A DNA stretch of 64,000 nt from 21-14-0-10-47-8 sp966211795 (GTDB lineage: Bacteria; Bdellovibrionota; Bdellovibrionia; Bdellovibrionales; Bdellovibrionaceae), in NCBI GenBank assembly GCA_966211795.1, contig CBIHNW010000009.1, positions 62,001 through 126,000 of the forward strand, in the 5' to 3' direction. The position numbers and the translations under genes were made by a program. The notes under the pieces are model-generated. The model saw only the letters and a program-made list of their open reading frames with translations, ran no database searches and was not told the DNA's origin. Below, in pieces: positions 43,478 through 51,830 of this stretch (within the stretch, counting starts at the first letter, position 1; every line of letters starts with the position of its first letter).

Positions 43478-43678
43478 ATGTTGGCGCGTGGTCAAATTAC
43501 GTTCGTGATTTTTTGGGTTTTGAATCCCATCGTCATTCTGCTTTTTCAAAACTGCGCTTGGACCCCGGCTCAGCGACCCGAAGCGGAGCGCAAAGTTTCT
43601 TCCACGGCGGCGACTGTTTCCGAGCGAGCGCCGGCTTGTGTGACTTCTGGCAGAGCTTCATTGCTTTGCGCCGAATAA
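43478..43678 (+). CDS. Candidate small lipoprotein/membrane ORF antisense to DUF2917 gene
   Basis: An ATG at 43478 has GGAGG seven bases upstream and opens a 66-residue frame. It begins with a hydrophobic segment ITFVIFWVLNPIVILLFQNC and is then polar. The LLFQNC end is lipobox-like in position but not canonical. The last 109 bases run antisense to the 3' end of the DUF2917 gene, which lowers confidence. Either this is a real small exported protein or chance. Confidence 0.35.
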   Translation: MLARGQITFVIFWVLNPIVILLFQNCAWTPAQRPEAERKVSSTAATVSERAPACVTSGRASLLCAE

Positions 43679-43878
43679 AGCACGGTCGCATCTTCTAAAG
43701 CTTCAATCAAAAATAATGAATTCATATCGGAACTCATCGTCTCGCCCTGATTGAGAAGGTAATCTTTTTGATCTCCGCTGCGCGTGAGCCAAATGCGGCC
43801 GCGAGAGATTCGCAGCGATAGACCTTGCTCGTTCAGTTTTAAAAATTGCCCCTTTTTCAGATATTGAAAGTGCACCAT
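43570..43878 (-). CDS. DUF2917-family small protein
   Basis: This is a 102-residue protein starting at 43878, with AAGGGG upstream. The first ~75 residues match the DUF2917 pattern: LKKGQFLKLNEQGLSLRISRGRIWLTRSGDQKDYLLNQGE, a small cupin-like beta fold with the GRIWLTR signature. The C-terminal ~30 residues are Ala/Glu-rich and probably disordered. The family function is unknown. It diverges from a MocR-type regulator gene, with a shared operator between them, suggesting joint control. Confidence 0.75.
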   Translation of the reverse strand: MVHFQYLKKGQFLKLNEQGLSLRISRGRIWLTRSGDQKDYLLNQGETMSSDMNSLFLIEALEDATVLYSAQSNEALPEVTQAGARSETVAAVEETLRSASGR

Positions 43879-43955
43879 AAAACACCCCTTTTCCCTTGCC
43901 ATCCAGTATCGGCCTGTTTTGCTGTTAGGTACAGATGCAGAAAATAAAAATTGTA

Positions 43956-43990
43956 ACCATAACAGTTCGGATGTAGTAAACTGTTATGGT
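43956..43990. promoter_or_regulatory. 12-bp perfect inverted repeat, probable MocR operator
   Basis: ACCATAACAGTT at 43956-43967 is perfectly inverted as AACTGTTATGGT at 43979-43990, with an 11-base spacer. It lies between the divergent DUF2917 gene and the MocR-type gene, 58 bases before the latter's ATG. The size and position fit the operator of the adjacent GntR-type DNA-binding domain, with control of both genes. The protein-operator match is inference. Confidence 0.65.
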
Positions 43991-44048
43991 AAGTGGCACA
44001 GCCACTGTATCTGGAACAAAGAAGGGAAGAGTTCTACTCTGAATCACT

Positions 44049-45482
44049 ATGGCAAGAGAGCAGCTTTTAAAAAAAGATGGAAATCCATTGTATGTTCGCG
44101 TCGCCAATCGGTTGAAAGATTGGATTCAGGACGGCACTTATTTGCCGGGGACCAAAGTCCCCTCGGTGCGCGAGCTGAGCGATAAACTGGATGTGAGCAT
44201 CTCGACAATATTACAAAGTTACGACATGTTGGAAAACCAAGGATTTATTGAAGCGAAACCTCAATCCGGTTACTACGTCAAACTTCGATCGTTGATGCAA
44301 GAGCCTTCGGTCAGTCGCCCTGTTGGCGCTCCGAGATTTGTGCAAAGCCAAGATGCTTTCCTGGATGTGATTCGCTCTTGCGGAGCGCCCGATGTCGTCC
44401 CGCTTGGTGGCGCCGTGATTCACCCCGCACTTTTGCCGGTTGAAAGTTTACAGCGCAGTCTTGCGCGCGTGGTGCGCGACAATCCGGAAGAAGCGATTCG
44501 TTACGAACAGGCGCCCGGCCACTGGGGATTGCGACGTGAGATCGCGCGCCGAAGCTTGGACATGGGATGCGAGATTGATCCGAATTTGATTCTCACCACG
44601 ACCGGTGCGATGGAGGGAATCAACCTGGCGCTGAAAGCCGTGACCAAGGCGGGAGATATCGTTGCTGTCGAAAGTCCCACTTATTACGGGATTCTGCACT
44701 CGCTGGAAAGCATGGGTTTGAAAGTTTTGGAACTGCCGACCTGCACTCAATCCGGAGTGGACCTGGATGTGTTCGAAGAGAAGATCAAAAAATTTCCGGT
44801 CAAAGCAATGATTCTAACGCCCAGTTTTCAAAACCCGTTGGGCAGTTTGATGTCGGACGAGGGCAAAGAGAAAGTCGTGCAGATCTGCGCGAAATACAAC
44901 ATCACCTTGATCGAAGACGATATTTACGCCGAGCTGAATTTCGAAGGGCAGCGTCCTTCGGCGCTGAAATCGTTCGATAAAAAAGATGAAGTGATCTTCG
45001 TATCTTCTTTTTCCAAAACCTTGGCGGCCGGTTACCGGGTCGGATGGATGATTGGACCCAAGAAATTGACCGAGACCTTAGAGCGCCTGAAGTTTTCACT
45101 GACTGTGGCGACCAATTCCATCGGGCAAATGGCGATTGCGGATTTGCTTCAGCATCACAACTATGATCGCCACTTGCGCAAGCTGCGACAGACCTTGGCG
45201 CAAAATATTCACCTGACATCACAGGTGATCGCGGAAAGATTTCCGGCGGGAACCAAGGTGACTCAACCGAAGGGCGGCTGTCTTTTATGGGTTGAATTTC
45301 CAAATCATGTGAAATCATTAGAGCTTCACCAGAAGGCTTTGAAAGAGGGGATCTCGATCATTCCGGGTCCTTTGTTTTCGGCTTCGGGAAAATATCAGAA
45401 TTGCATTCGTATCAACTGCGGCAATCCTTGGGATTCGCGCATTGAAAAAGCCGTGGCAAGAATCGGAGAATTGGCAAAATGA
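44049..45482 (+). CDS. MocR-type regulator: GntR helix-turn-helix fused to aminotransferase domain
   Basis: This 477-residue protein has an N-terminal winged helix (residues ~10-80: LKDWIQDGTYLPGTKVPSVRELSDKLDVSISTILQSYDMLENQGFI). A fold-type I PLP aminotransferase domain follows, with PSFQNPLG, the Asp in EDDIYAEL and the PLP lysine Lys323 in SSFSKTLAAGYRVGW. MocR proteins sense PLP or amino compounds and regulate neighbours; some retain catalysis. It overlaps the acyl-ACP thioesterase gene by four bases (ATGA), and a perfect inverted repeat lies upstream. A role as an aminotransferase in tyrosine breakdown cannot be excluded but is less likely. Confidence 0.9.
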   Translation: MAREQLLKKDGNPLYVRVANRLKDWIQDGTYLPGTKVPSVRELSDKLDVSISTILQSYDMLENQGFIEAKPQSGYYVKLRSLMQEPSVSRPVGAPRFVQSQDAFLDVIRSCGAPDVVPLGGAVIHPALLPVESLQRSLARVVRDNPEEAIRYEQAPGHWGLRREIARRSLDMGCEIDPNLILTTTGAMEGINLALKAVTKAGDIVAVESPTYYGILHSLESMGLKVLELPTCTQSGVDLDVFEEKIKKFPVKAMILTPSFQNPLGSLMSDEGKEKVVQICAKYNITLIEDDIYAELNFEGQRPSALKSFDKKDEVIFVSSFSKTLAAGYRVGWMIGPKKLTETLERLKFSLTVATNSIGQMAIADLLQHHNYDRHLRKLRQTLAQNIHLTSQVIAERFPAGTKVTQPKGGCLLWVEFPNHVKSLELHQKALKEGISIIPGPLFSASGKYQNCIRINCGNPWDSRIEKAVARIGELAK

Positions 45483-46237
45483 GTCGACAGCAAGTGTTTG
45501 CAGAAAAATATAAGATCTCGTCGTACCTGGTGAACCTGCGTGGACGTGCGGGATTGTTTGCGGTTTTAAATCTCATTCAAGATGTCGGTTGGCTGCACGC
45601 GATTCATTGGAATGTTCGTCTGGAAAAAAATCAGGGATGGATTTTCACCCGGCAGAAGCTAAAGATGCAAGAGTGGCCCAAATGGAATGAAACGGTCGAA
45701 ATTCGCACGTGGTTGCGACCACCCGCCGGCAATTCTTTTCTGCTGCGAGACTATGAGCTTTTTATTGGCGATCGCAAGATCGGTGAATGCACCAGCACTT
45801 TTGCGGTGATGGACATGACGGCGCGAAAGATCGTCAATGTTGACTGGAGCCAGTTCGCCGATGTGTGGCGGCAACAAGAGACGCTTGCGCTCACGCCTGA
45901 AAAAATCAGTTGGAATGCAGATGCCGAGACCATCGCGCAGTTCCAGGTTCGAAACAGTGATCTGGATATGAACAATCATGTCAACAACACCAAATATTCG
46001 CAGTGGATTTTGGATGCCATCCCATTAGAACTTTTGCGTGAGGGTGTGGACCTTTTCGATTATGAAGTGAACTTTTTGGCCGAGACGAAATCCGGTGATG
46101 TGATCATCATTCAAAAAACAAATCAGGATGTTGTCGAAGGCGAAACGCGAGTCATTCAGTTTCAAGGACTTCGCAGTGCCGATCAAAAGGCCGTGTTCTC
46201 GGTTCGCATGCGGGTTACAAATAACCCTCGCGTTTGA
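45479..46237 (+). CDS. Acyl-ACP thioesterase (FatA/FatB-like)
   Basis: This 252-residue double-hotdog enzyme should release fatty acids from acyl carrier protein. The N-terminal hotdog begins EKYKISSYLVNLRGRAGLFAVLNLIQDVGWLHA. The second contains the diagnostic segment RNSDLDMNNHVNNTKYSQWILD with catalytic Asn/His. The start ATG overlaps the MocR stop, so the two are translationally coupled and presumably under the same operator. Its 3' end overlaps the convergent YaiI-like gene by 23 bases. The physiological product (free fatty acid for lipids or signalling) is unknown. Confidence 0.87.
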   Translation: MSRQQVFAEKYKISSYLVNLRGRAGLFAVLNLIQDVGWLHAIHWNVRLEKNQGWIFTRQKLKMQEWPKWNETVEIRTWLRPPAGNSFLLRDYELFIGDRKIGECTSTFAVMDMTARKIVNVDWSQFADVWRQQETLALTPEKISWNADAETIAQFQVRNSDLDMNNHVNNTKYSQWILDAIPLELLREGVDLFDYEVNFLAETKSGDVIIIQKTNQDVVEGETRVIQFQGLRSADQKAVFSVRMRVTNNPRV

Positions 46238-46673
46238 TCGATTGAATGATTTCGTCGAGCTTTCCTAAAAATCGTGAGCGGTCCTTCTTGTCCATGGGGG
46301 CCGGTCCGCCCCGCATTTCACCCATGTGCCGCAGATTTTGCATCAGTTCCCGATTGGCGACCGCCGATCCGATATTGTCTTCGGTGAACTCTTCGCCCTT
46401 GGGTCCCAGAACGCGAACTGCTTTTTTTATGCATCGATCCGCCAATAAAATATCAGAGGTGATGACGATATCATGCGCCTTTGAATTTTCGACGATCCAA
46501 TCGTCGGCGGCATCAAATCCACCGTTGACAACCACCATCTCTAATAAAGGGTTGAGCGGAAGATTCAATCGCTTGTTGGCGACCAGCAGAACCGACATTT
46601 TGTAGCGTTCGGCGACCTTGTAGACCTCTTCTTTGACGGCGCAACCGTCGGCATCGATGTAGATTTTGGCCAT
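46215..46673 (-). CDS. YaiI/YqxD family (UPF0178) protein
   Basis: This is a 152-residue protein of the UPF0178/DUF188 family. The N-terminal IYIDADGCAVKEEVYKVA, the central GGFDAADDWIVENS, DIVITSDILLADRCI and the C-terminal FLGKLDEII are family signatures. The conserved acidic residues suggest a PIN-like metal-dependent nuclease fold. Function unproven. It is a single gene, converging and overlapping with the thioesterase gene and diverging from the secreted phosphatase gene. Confidence 0.9.
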   Translation of the reverse strand: MAKIYIDADGCAVKEEVYKVAERYKMSVLLVANKRLNLPLNPLLEMVVVNGGFDAADDWIVENSKAHDIVITSDILLADRCIKKAVRVLGPKGEEFTEDNIGSAVANRELMQNLRHMGEMRGGPAPMDKKDRSRFLGKLDEIIQSIKREGYL

Positions 46674-46762
46674 ATTCTGGTGACTCCTCGGCTCAGAATG
46701 TCGTGGAAATTCTTCGACTTCAACTTGAAAACTTGCAAGGCTTTGGAAAAGCGGGGGGAATC

Positions 46763-47383
46763 ATGAGATCGATTTTGATTTTATTTGCAAGCTTATGCCT
46801 GACCTTCTCGGTTCCACATTCGGCCAAGGCGGATGAAGGTTGGATTCTCGGGGACAATTTTTATGAAGTCGATGCCGGTAAATATTATCGCTCGGCTCAG
46901 CTCTCGGCGGCCTCTTTTGAAAAGTACATTTCGCAGTATAAGATTCAGACGGTGATCAATCTGCGCGGTGAAAATCCAGGCGAGCCATGGTACCAAGATG
47001 AAGCCGAAGTGATGCATCGATTGAACGTCAATTTCATCAACATCCCGATGTCGGCCGATCGGCTGCCACACAAGAAAGATTTGATCACTTTGTTGGATGC
47101 TTTTAAAAATGCGCCGCGACCGATTTTGGTTCACTGTCAGGCCGGCGCCGACCGAACCGGGGAAGCTTCCGCCATTTACCAGATGATCTTTATGGGGAAA
47201 GCAAAACCCGATGCGATCAAAATGCTCAGTCTCAAATACGGGCATATCGCCAGTTTGAAACCCGCCAAAGATTATTTCGTTCGCGATGTGTGGCAGGGGA
47301 TCGATTGGGCCTATCAAAGTTACAATCCTTGCGTCACCAAGTATCAGTACTATGACCAAAACGATCCCGTCTGCCGACAGTGA
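46763..47383 (+). CDS. Exported dual-specificity/tyrosine phosphatase-like protein
   Basis: This 206-residue protein has a signal peptide (MRSILILFASLCLTFSVPHSAKA). The start at 46763 has GGGGGGA upstream. The cysteine phosphatase loop is HCQAGADRTG (Cys125, Arg131, CX5R). A general-acid region is likely around NIPMSAD (Asp99). The N-terminal part YYRSAQLSAASFEKYI, then QTVINLRGE, is typical of small DSP-like proteins. Being exported, it may act on periplasmic or host/prey phosphoesters (proteins or phosphoinositides). This is inference. It is a single gene. Confidence 0.85.
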   Translation: MRSILILFASLCLTFSVPHSAKADEGWILGDNFYEVDAGKYYRSAQLSAASFEKYISQYKIQTVINLRGENPGEPWYQDEAEVMHRLNVNFINIPMSADRLPHKKDLITLLDAFKNAPRPILVHCQAGADRTGEASAIYQMIFMGKAKPDAIKMLSLKYGHIASLKPAKDYFVRDVWQGIDWAYQSYNPCVTKYQYYDQNDPVCRQ

Positions 47384-47400
47384 GAGAAAATAACGGGCTC

Positions 47401-48294
47401 TTAGTAGACCGGCAGAGGCTTTCGATCCAAAGTCGCGCGGATCAGCTTGATCGCGATGTCGTAATCCAGACCATCGGGATCTTTTCCTGAATCGTATTGC
47501 CAGCTCGGAGGAGCCTCGGGATGCGGTCCCGAAACCATCACGAAGCCGTTGCCGGTCCAAGTTTGAGAGATGGCCGGTTTCCCATCGGGATAACGGGCGA
47601 CAACACCACCAGACCATTCCGGAGTGAACGGACCATCATACCACATGATGTTTCGGCGAGTGCCGTCCGCAAAGGAAATCATCGGAACCGTGGCGATCGC
47701 CGAAGGGTTGCTGGCGGGATACCATCTTGTCAGATAGTCGCCTTGAGCCACACCGAAGCCATAGTAAGCCGTGGTGTTCGATCTGGTATCGATGCCGACG
47801 GCAGCGTAAGCACCGGCGCAGATTCCAAGAAAACTCACTCCACCATCGCGAACGGCTTGGCGTACGCGAATTTTTGTCGCCAACGACAGATTGCTGTTGA
47901 TCGTGTTGGAATTTCCGCCCGGAATCAGGATCAATTTATATTTTTGCATGTCGGTCAAAGGCATCGCCGTCAAAGCCGCGGTGTTGATCAGACGGTAGCT
48001 GACCCCCATGGATTTGATGATCTGTTCAAGAGATTGCCAATCCGAAGTCGAAGTGCCGACGCCGTTGAACAGTAAAATCTGCGCGGAAGTGGTCAGGGTC
48101 GTTGCGTCCTCGAGCGGGTTTGCCGGATCTGTCAGGGACGTATCCGGATTCGCATTCGAAATTTGTTGTTGAGGATTCGGTTCGCTGGCCACGCTGGCCG
48201 AATCGGTGCTGCCCGATGAGCCTGATTGAGAGCAACCAAATCCCGCCAGCGAGACAAAAAAGAGAAGGCCAAGAACAGATGTTCTTTTTATCAT
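47401..48294 (-). CDS. BPL_N-domain lipoprotein (class I amidotransferase-like), copy 2
   Basis: This 297-residue predicted lipoprotein starts at 48294 (GAGG upstream) with lipobox GFGC. A Ser/Pro/Asn-rich linker follows, then a glutamine-amidotransferase-like domain of the BPL_N type: ILLFNGVGTS, KLILIPGGNSNTI, and the nucleophile elbow FLGICAGAYAAVG with the cysteine. The C-terminal VSGPHPEAP supplies a histidine. It is about 40% similar by eye to the upstream neighbour gene, so the two are tandem paralogues. It is the last gene of the ATP-grasp operon. BPL_N domains are of unknown activity; this one would be outside the cytoplasm. Confidence 0.8.
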   Translation of the reverse strand: MIKRTSVLGLLFFVSLAGFGCSQSGSSGSTDSASVASEPNPQQQISNANPDTSLTDPANPLEDATTLTTSAQILLFNGVGTSTSDWQSLEQIIKSMGVSYRLINTAALTAMPLTDMQKYKLILIPGGNSNTINSNLSLATKIRVRQAVRDGGVSFLGICAGAYAAVGIDTRSNTTAYYGFGVAQGDYLTRWYPASNPSAIATVPMISFADGTRRNIMWYDGPFTPEWSGGVVARYPDGKPAISQTWTGNGFVMVSGPHPEAPPSWQYDSGKDPDGLDYDIAIKLIRATLDRKPLPVY

Positions 48295-48480
48295 AGAGGA
48301 CCTCATTGTCGATTGTGGCAAACGCAACGGTGGAGAATTGGCGCCTGCAAGTTAAAATTTATTGGAGTCGAATAGAAACATCGTTGTCGCCGCGCGCGAC
48401 CAATGCAAGCCGATCTTTGGCACAGGACTTATTTGGAAGAATCAGGGATAGATGTGAAGCAGAGAAATGGGAGTCGAAGA

Positions 48481-49311
48481 TTAGAATGTGGGGAGCGGAA
48501 GCTGATGAATCGCTCCGTTCAGCAGCGACCACGCGAACTCGGGGGCGATGGCTTCGCGATTGTAGATTCCAATTTGGTTTAGAATTTTCTTGTTGGCTGC
48601 CGGATGCAGACCCGACAAGATCACGAATCCTTTGCCCGACCAGAGCTGCGAGATGGCGGGTGTGCCGTCCGCATATTTGGCGACAATTCCGGATGAAGCA
48701 TTGGGCGTGATCGGTCCGCCGTACCACAAAAGCGGCATCCGTCTGCCGTCGGGGAACTGGGTCTGATCCAGTCCATAGGCATGACCACTTTTCCAGAGAT
48801 AATTTTCGGTCAGGATCGGCCCTTCGACCACACCCAATCCGTAGACCACGTCTTCGTTGGGAGGAGGTGCCGGCGCAACGGCCAGCCAGGCGCCTGCACA
48901 AAATCCGAGATAATTCAGTCCTCGGTTCTGCACGGCCTCGCGAATGCGAAAATGAGTTTCAACACTGAGAGCCTTGCGAACCGTGGGGGCGTCTCCGCCG
49001 GCAATCAAGAGCATTCGGTACTTGAGCAATTGATCGACTGTTAACTGATCGATCTGTCCGGGAGTGAGGACTTCGTAAGTTGCACCATGCGTGTAGAGAA
49101 TTTCTTTTAGCGATTGGACCTCATCTTTCCAAGAGCCCGGTCCGCCATAGATCAGGACGTCGGTGCGAATCTCGGGCGAGGGCGAAGGAACAGATTCTGG
49201 AACTGACTGCGCAACATCGGCAGGCACGGGGGCGCTGGGTTTCACGCAGGCGTTGATAGAGAGCAGACACAAAGCCATCAGAATCATAAGGTTTGGAATT
49301 TGAATTTTCAT
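48481..49311 (-). CDS. BPL_N-domain lipoprotein (class I amidotransferase-like), copy 1
   Basis: This 276-residue lipoprotein has signal and lipobox LLSINAC and starts at 49311, with GGAGG four bases upstream. The mature part has DVLIYGGPGSW, RMLLIAGGDAPTV and the elbow YLGFCAGAWLAVA, with the putative nucleophilic cysteine. Later LWYGGPITPNASSGIVAKYADGTPAISQLWSGKGFVILSGLHP closely parallels the downstream paralogue. The C-terminal histidine is kept. The gene lies 32 bases after the outer-membrane gene in the same operon. The substrate may be the same compound handled by the co-encoded ligase and transporter; this is inference. Confidence 0.82.
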   Translation of the reverse strand: MKIQIPNLMILMALCLLSINACVKPSAPVPADVAQSVPESVPSPSPEIRTDVLIYGGPGSWKDEVQSLKEILYTHGATYEVLTPGQIDQLTVDQLLKYRMLLIAGGDAPTVRKALSVETHFRIREAVQNRGLNYLGFCAGAWLAVAPAPPPNEDVVYGLGVVEGPILTENYLWKSGHAYGLDQTQFPDGRRMPLLWYGGPITPNASSGIVAKYADGTPAISQLWSGKGFVILSGLHPAANKKILNQIGIYNREAIAPEFAWSLLNGAIHQLPLPTF

Positions 49312-49343
49312 TCGACCTCCGGACCTGATTTGGGACTTGAAGT

Positions 49344-50177
49344 TTAAAACTTTTTGACGAAAGAAAACGTGGTCCAAAACTCATTGTTGGGATTGACGGT
49401 TTTTTCGTAGGACCACTGCTGATTCAGACTGAGGATAAAAATGGACTTGAGAGCGTAAATGCCACTGACCAGCGCAGCTGTTGAATGACTGAGGGCCGAG
49501 CGGACCCCGAAATCTCCACTGTGATAATTCGTGCTTGCGGTCAGTCCCGCGTATTGATAGGTCGCGCCTGGAATCCAAATCTTTGTGGCGCGATAGTACT
49601 CGAGCAGCAATTCGTGTTGGGTGCCGCCCTGATACTGGTCTTCGCGGTCCTGCGCCCAATAATAAAGATAGTAGAGATTGTAAGTGGGAACGACATAAGA
49701 TCCGGCCAAAGGAAACAAATTGGGCATCGAAACACCGAGCTGAAATTTATTTCCCTGCTTTTTGCTCGAGGAAACAACATCACCAAAGCCGTCGACCACG
49801 GGTTGCTCATTTGGAAACACCCAGTAATCGTAAAAGCCGTGAAGATTGATTGCGTATCGTCGATCTTTTAAAAAATCTCGAGCGTAAAGCAGGAAAAAAT
49901 CTTGCTCATCATATTGTTTGTTCTGCCGCTCGGCCTGCAGAGCGGTCCAGTACATCAGAGACAAACCGCTTGAGTACAAATCAACTTTGCCTGCCAATTG
50001 CCAGACGGGGTGGTTTCCGGCAACGTTATAGCCGCTGATCATGTATTTCGAGGCCCAAGTGATATCGGTCGTGAGGGCCAGCTTGGAATTTTCAAATGAT
50101 CTTGCGGCGGTCGCGGTTAAGGTCACGATTAAAAATTCGAAGATCCAGATCAGGATGCGGGCTTTCTTTGGGAGCAA
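49344..50177 (-). CDS. Probable outer-membrane beta-barrel protein of the ATP-grasp operon
   Basis: This is a ~277-residue exported protein. The best start is TTG at 50177, five bases after GGAGG; it begins a signal peptide (KKARILIWIFEFLIVTLTATAARS). The mature part consists of many alternating aromatic-polar strands (DITWASKYMISGYNV, LYYLYYWAQDRED, ATYQYAGLTASTNY) and ends WTTFSFVKKF, with terminal phenylalanine. This is typical of barrels of 10-12 strands. No family is recognised. It follows the urea-transporter-like gene by 25 bases, so it may provide outer-membrane passage for the operon's substrate. Confidence 0.75.
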   Translation of the reverse strand: MLPKKARILIWIFEFLIVTLTATAARSFENSKLALTTDITWASKYMISGYNVAGNHPVWQLAGKVDLYSSGLSLMYWTALQAERQNKQYDEQDFFLLYARDFLKDRRYAINLHGFYDYWVFPNEQPVVDGFGDVVSSSKKQGNKFQLGVSMPNLFPLAGSYVVPTYNLYYLYYWAQDREDQYQGGTQHELLLEYYRATKIWIPGATYQYAGLTASTNYHSGDFGVRSALSHSTAALVSGIYALKSIFILSLNQQWSYEKTVNPNNEFWTTFSFVKKF

Positions 50178-50202
50178 GTGAACCTCCAAAAACGAAAACA
50201 GT

Positions 50203-51147
50203 CTATGAAATCTCTGCCGGGGCCCAGCTGACATTCAAGCGCGGAACTCGACTGAGCAGGGCAAACCAGAAGGTCACAACGTAAGGCAAACTGAGAACCG
50301 GAAGACCAAAGCTGCGAAGAAGGTGATCTGCCGCCAAGGTTAGAAACAAGGAAAGCACACAAAACAGAAGAATGGTTTGCGGGCTGAACTTTTCTTGCAT
50401 TGAAGCCAATCCGAGGCCAACCAAACCGGCGCTGAAGCCAAGATAGCCAAACTGCCAGGAATAGGAGCTTCCGGAAAAAAAGTAGAAAAGAACTGTTGCC
50501 AGACCCGTTCCCAGAAAGAAGAAGACGCCGCTGCGCCATCTGAAGAGCGAGATCAGTAAGAGCAGGCAGAAGCCATAGTCGATGTTTTGCAGAAAGAAAA
50601 TTTGGCTCATGGAATGAAAAAGGGAAGAAAAGATTTTCAGCGGCAGGCCTGAGAGATGCAGAAACTGCAACAGCAAAGAGGTCGATTGAAACTGTCCAGC
50701 GGCCAGAGGGTGCAAAGAAATTCCGTCGGCGCAAAGATAGATCACCCAAATCGAGAAAATGTAGGGCGCAATCAAGGGGTTTAATTTCCAGTGCTGCAGG
50801 ACTTCGTAAATGGCCTTGGTGACCAAGGGAATGGCCATCGCTCCCAAGACCAGGCACAGGTAAAATTGTGGTGATGGGTGAAAAAGGCTAGCAAAGGCAA
50901 TTCCGAAAAAAAAGCCATTGATCGTCAAAAGACCTAAAGACTTTAACACTTTCGGCGTGCGATATCTTGTCGAGTACAGATACCCAACAAGCGATGCGAA
51001 GAAGCCAAAGATAAAAAGTTCGGGTTCAAAAAAAAGGGATAGAAATAAAAAAGCAGCGCCGAAATAGGCGTCCTTGAAAAACAAAACTTGGCTGAGACCT
51101 TCAAAGTAGTCTCGTAAATGCTGTTTGAGCTTCATCGCCATCGTCAT
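50203..51147 (-). CDS. Urea transporter-family channel protein
   Basis: This is a ~314-residue integral membrane protein with about 10 hydrophobic segments in two similar halves, as in the UT (SLC14-like) family. Family features are GLSQVLFFKDAYFGAAFLFLSLFF near the start, LGLLTINGFFFGIAFASLF (the ING-x-L/F-G-x-A element), and SGLPVLSLPYVVTFW in the second half. UT proteins allow passive passage of urea and related amides. The ATG overlaps the stop of the transglutaminase-like gene. No urease genes are in the window. Confidence 0.8.
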   Translation of the reverse strand: MTMAMKLKQHLRDYFEGLSQVLFFKDAYFGAAFLFLSLFFEPELFIFGFFASLVGYLYSTRYRTPKVLKSLGLLTINGFFFGIAFASLFHPSPQFYLCLVLGAMAIPLVTKAIYEVLQHWKLNPLIAPYIFSIWVIYLCADGISLHPLAAGQFQSTSLLLQFLHLSGLPLKIFSSLFHSMSQIFFLQNIDYGFCLLLLISLFRWRSGVFFFLGTGLATVLFYFFSGSSYSWQFGYLGFSAGLVGLGLASMQEKFSPQTILLFCVLSLFLTLAADHLLRSFGLPVLSLPYVVTFWFALLSRVPRLNVSWAPAEIS

Positions 51148-51830
51148 AAGTCCACCCATTCTCCGTAACTTAAAATTTTCTCGCCCCAATTCAACAGTCG
51201 CGGGCATTCGCTGCGAACCGATAGCAAAGCGGCAAAGCCCACTCGCTTCTGTGGTTCAAGCCAATTGCCGAATGTCGAATCATAGAGTTTCGCTTTCCCG
51301 CTTGGCATTTCCAGAAGACAGACCTCGTGGTAGACAATCTGGTTTCCAACCCAAGGAAAGAGTTCACTGCCACCTTGCTTTTCCGGTTTGCCGGTGCCGG
51401 CTTTCCAAAGATCTTTCCAATGTTCGGTGCAATTTTCATTATAAGTCAGCAGTGCCTGCGCCGGATGGGCGGTGAAGCCTTGGGCCGTGAAGATCTCGCG
51501 TGCCAGGGCGGCGAAGACTCCGCAGTCGACGGTTTTTTCTTTAAAGATCTGGCACCAGGAAATGGGCCATGGCGATGGGCCCCACGTGCACAACTGCGAA
51601 AGCCATGTTGGCGGTTTCATCTGGTATTGTGAAGAGGTCCAACCTTCCATCGAACGGGCGTAAGACAGAAACCAAAGACGAGCTTCTTCGCAGCAATCTT
51701 TTTCGTGATGAAGGATGTTCGATGATGGATGCTCAACCCACCTCGAGTAAAACTCTTCCGAATCGACGAGATTTTTATGTGTCTTGGGACTATCAGTGAC
51801 CAACCGCAGATTAACCCCGTCCGAAATCAT
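51144..51830 (-). CDS. Transglutaminase-like Cys-His-Asp protein, cytoplasmic
   Basis: This is a 228-residue protein without signal peptide. The order and spacing Cys103 (TVDCGVFAALAREIF), His168 (VYHEVCLLE) and Asp184 (LYDSTFGNW) match the transglutaminase-like papain-fold triad. Such folds catalyse amide hydrolysis or acyl transfer from a thioester. The protein has additional cysteines (DCC, TCTW). It starts 9 bases after AGGAG and overlaps the ATP-grasp gene by 20 bases, and the urea-transporter-like gene at its other end, so expression is tightly coupled. The substrate is unknown. Confidence 0.65.
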   Translation of the reverse strand: MISDGVNLRLVTDSPKTHKNLVDSEEFYSRWVEHPSSNILHHEKDCCEEARLWFLSYARSMEGWTSSQYQMKPPTWLSQLCTWGPSPWPISWCQIFKEKTVDCGVFAALAREIFTAQGFTAHPAQALLTYNENCTEHWKDLWKAGTGKPEKQGGSELFPWVGNQIVYHEVCLLEMPSGKAKLYDSTFGNWLEPQKRVGFAALLSVRSECPRLLNWGEKILSYGEWVDL

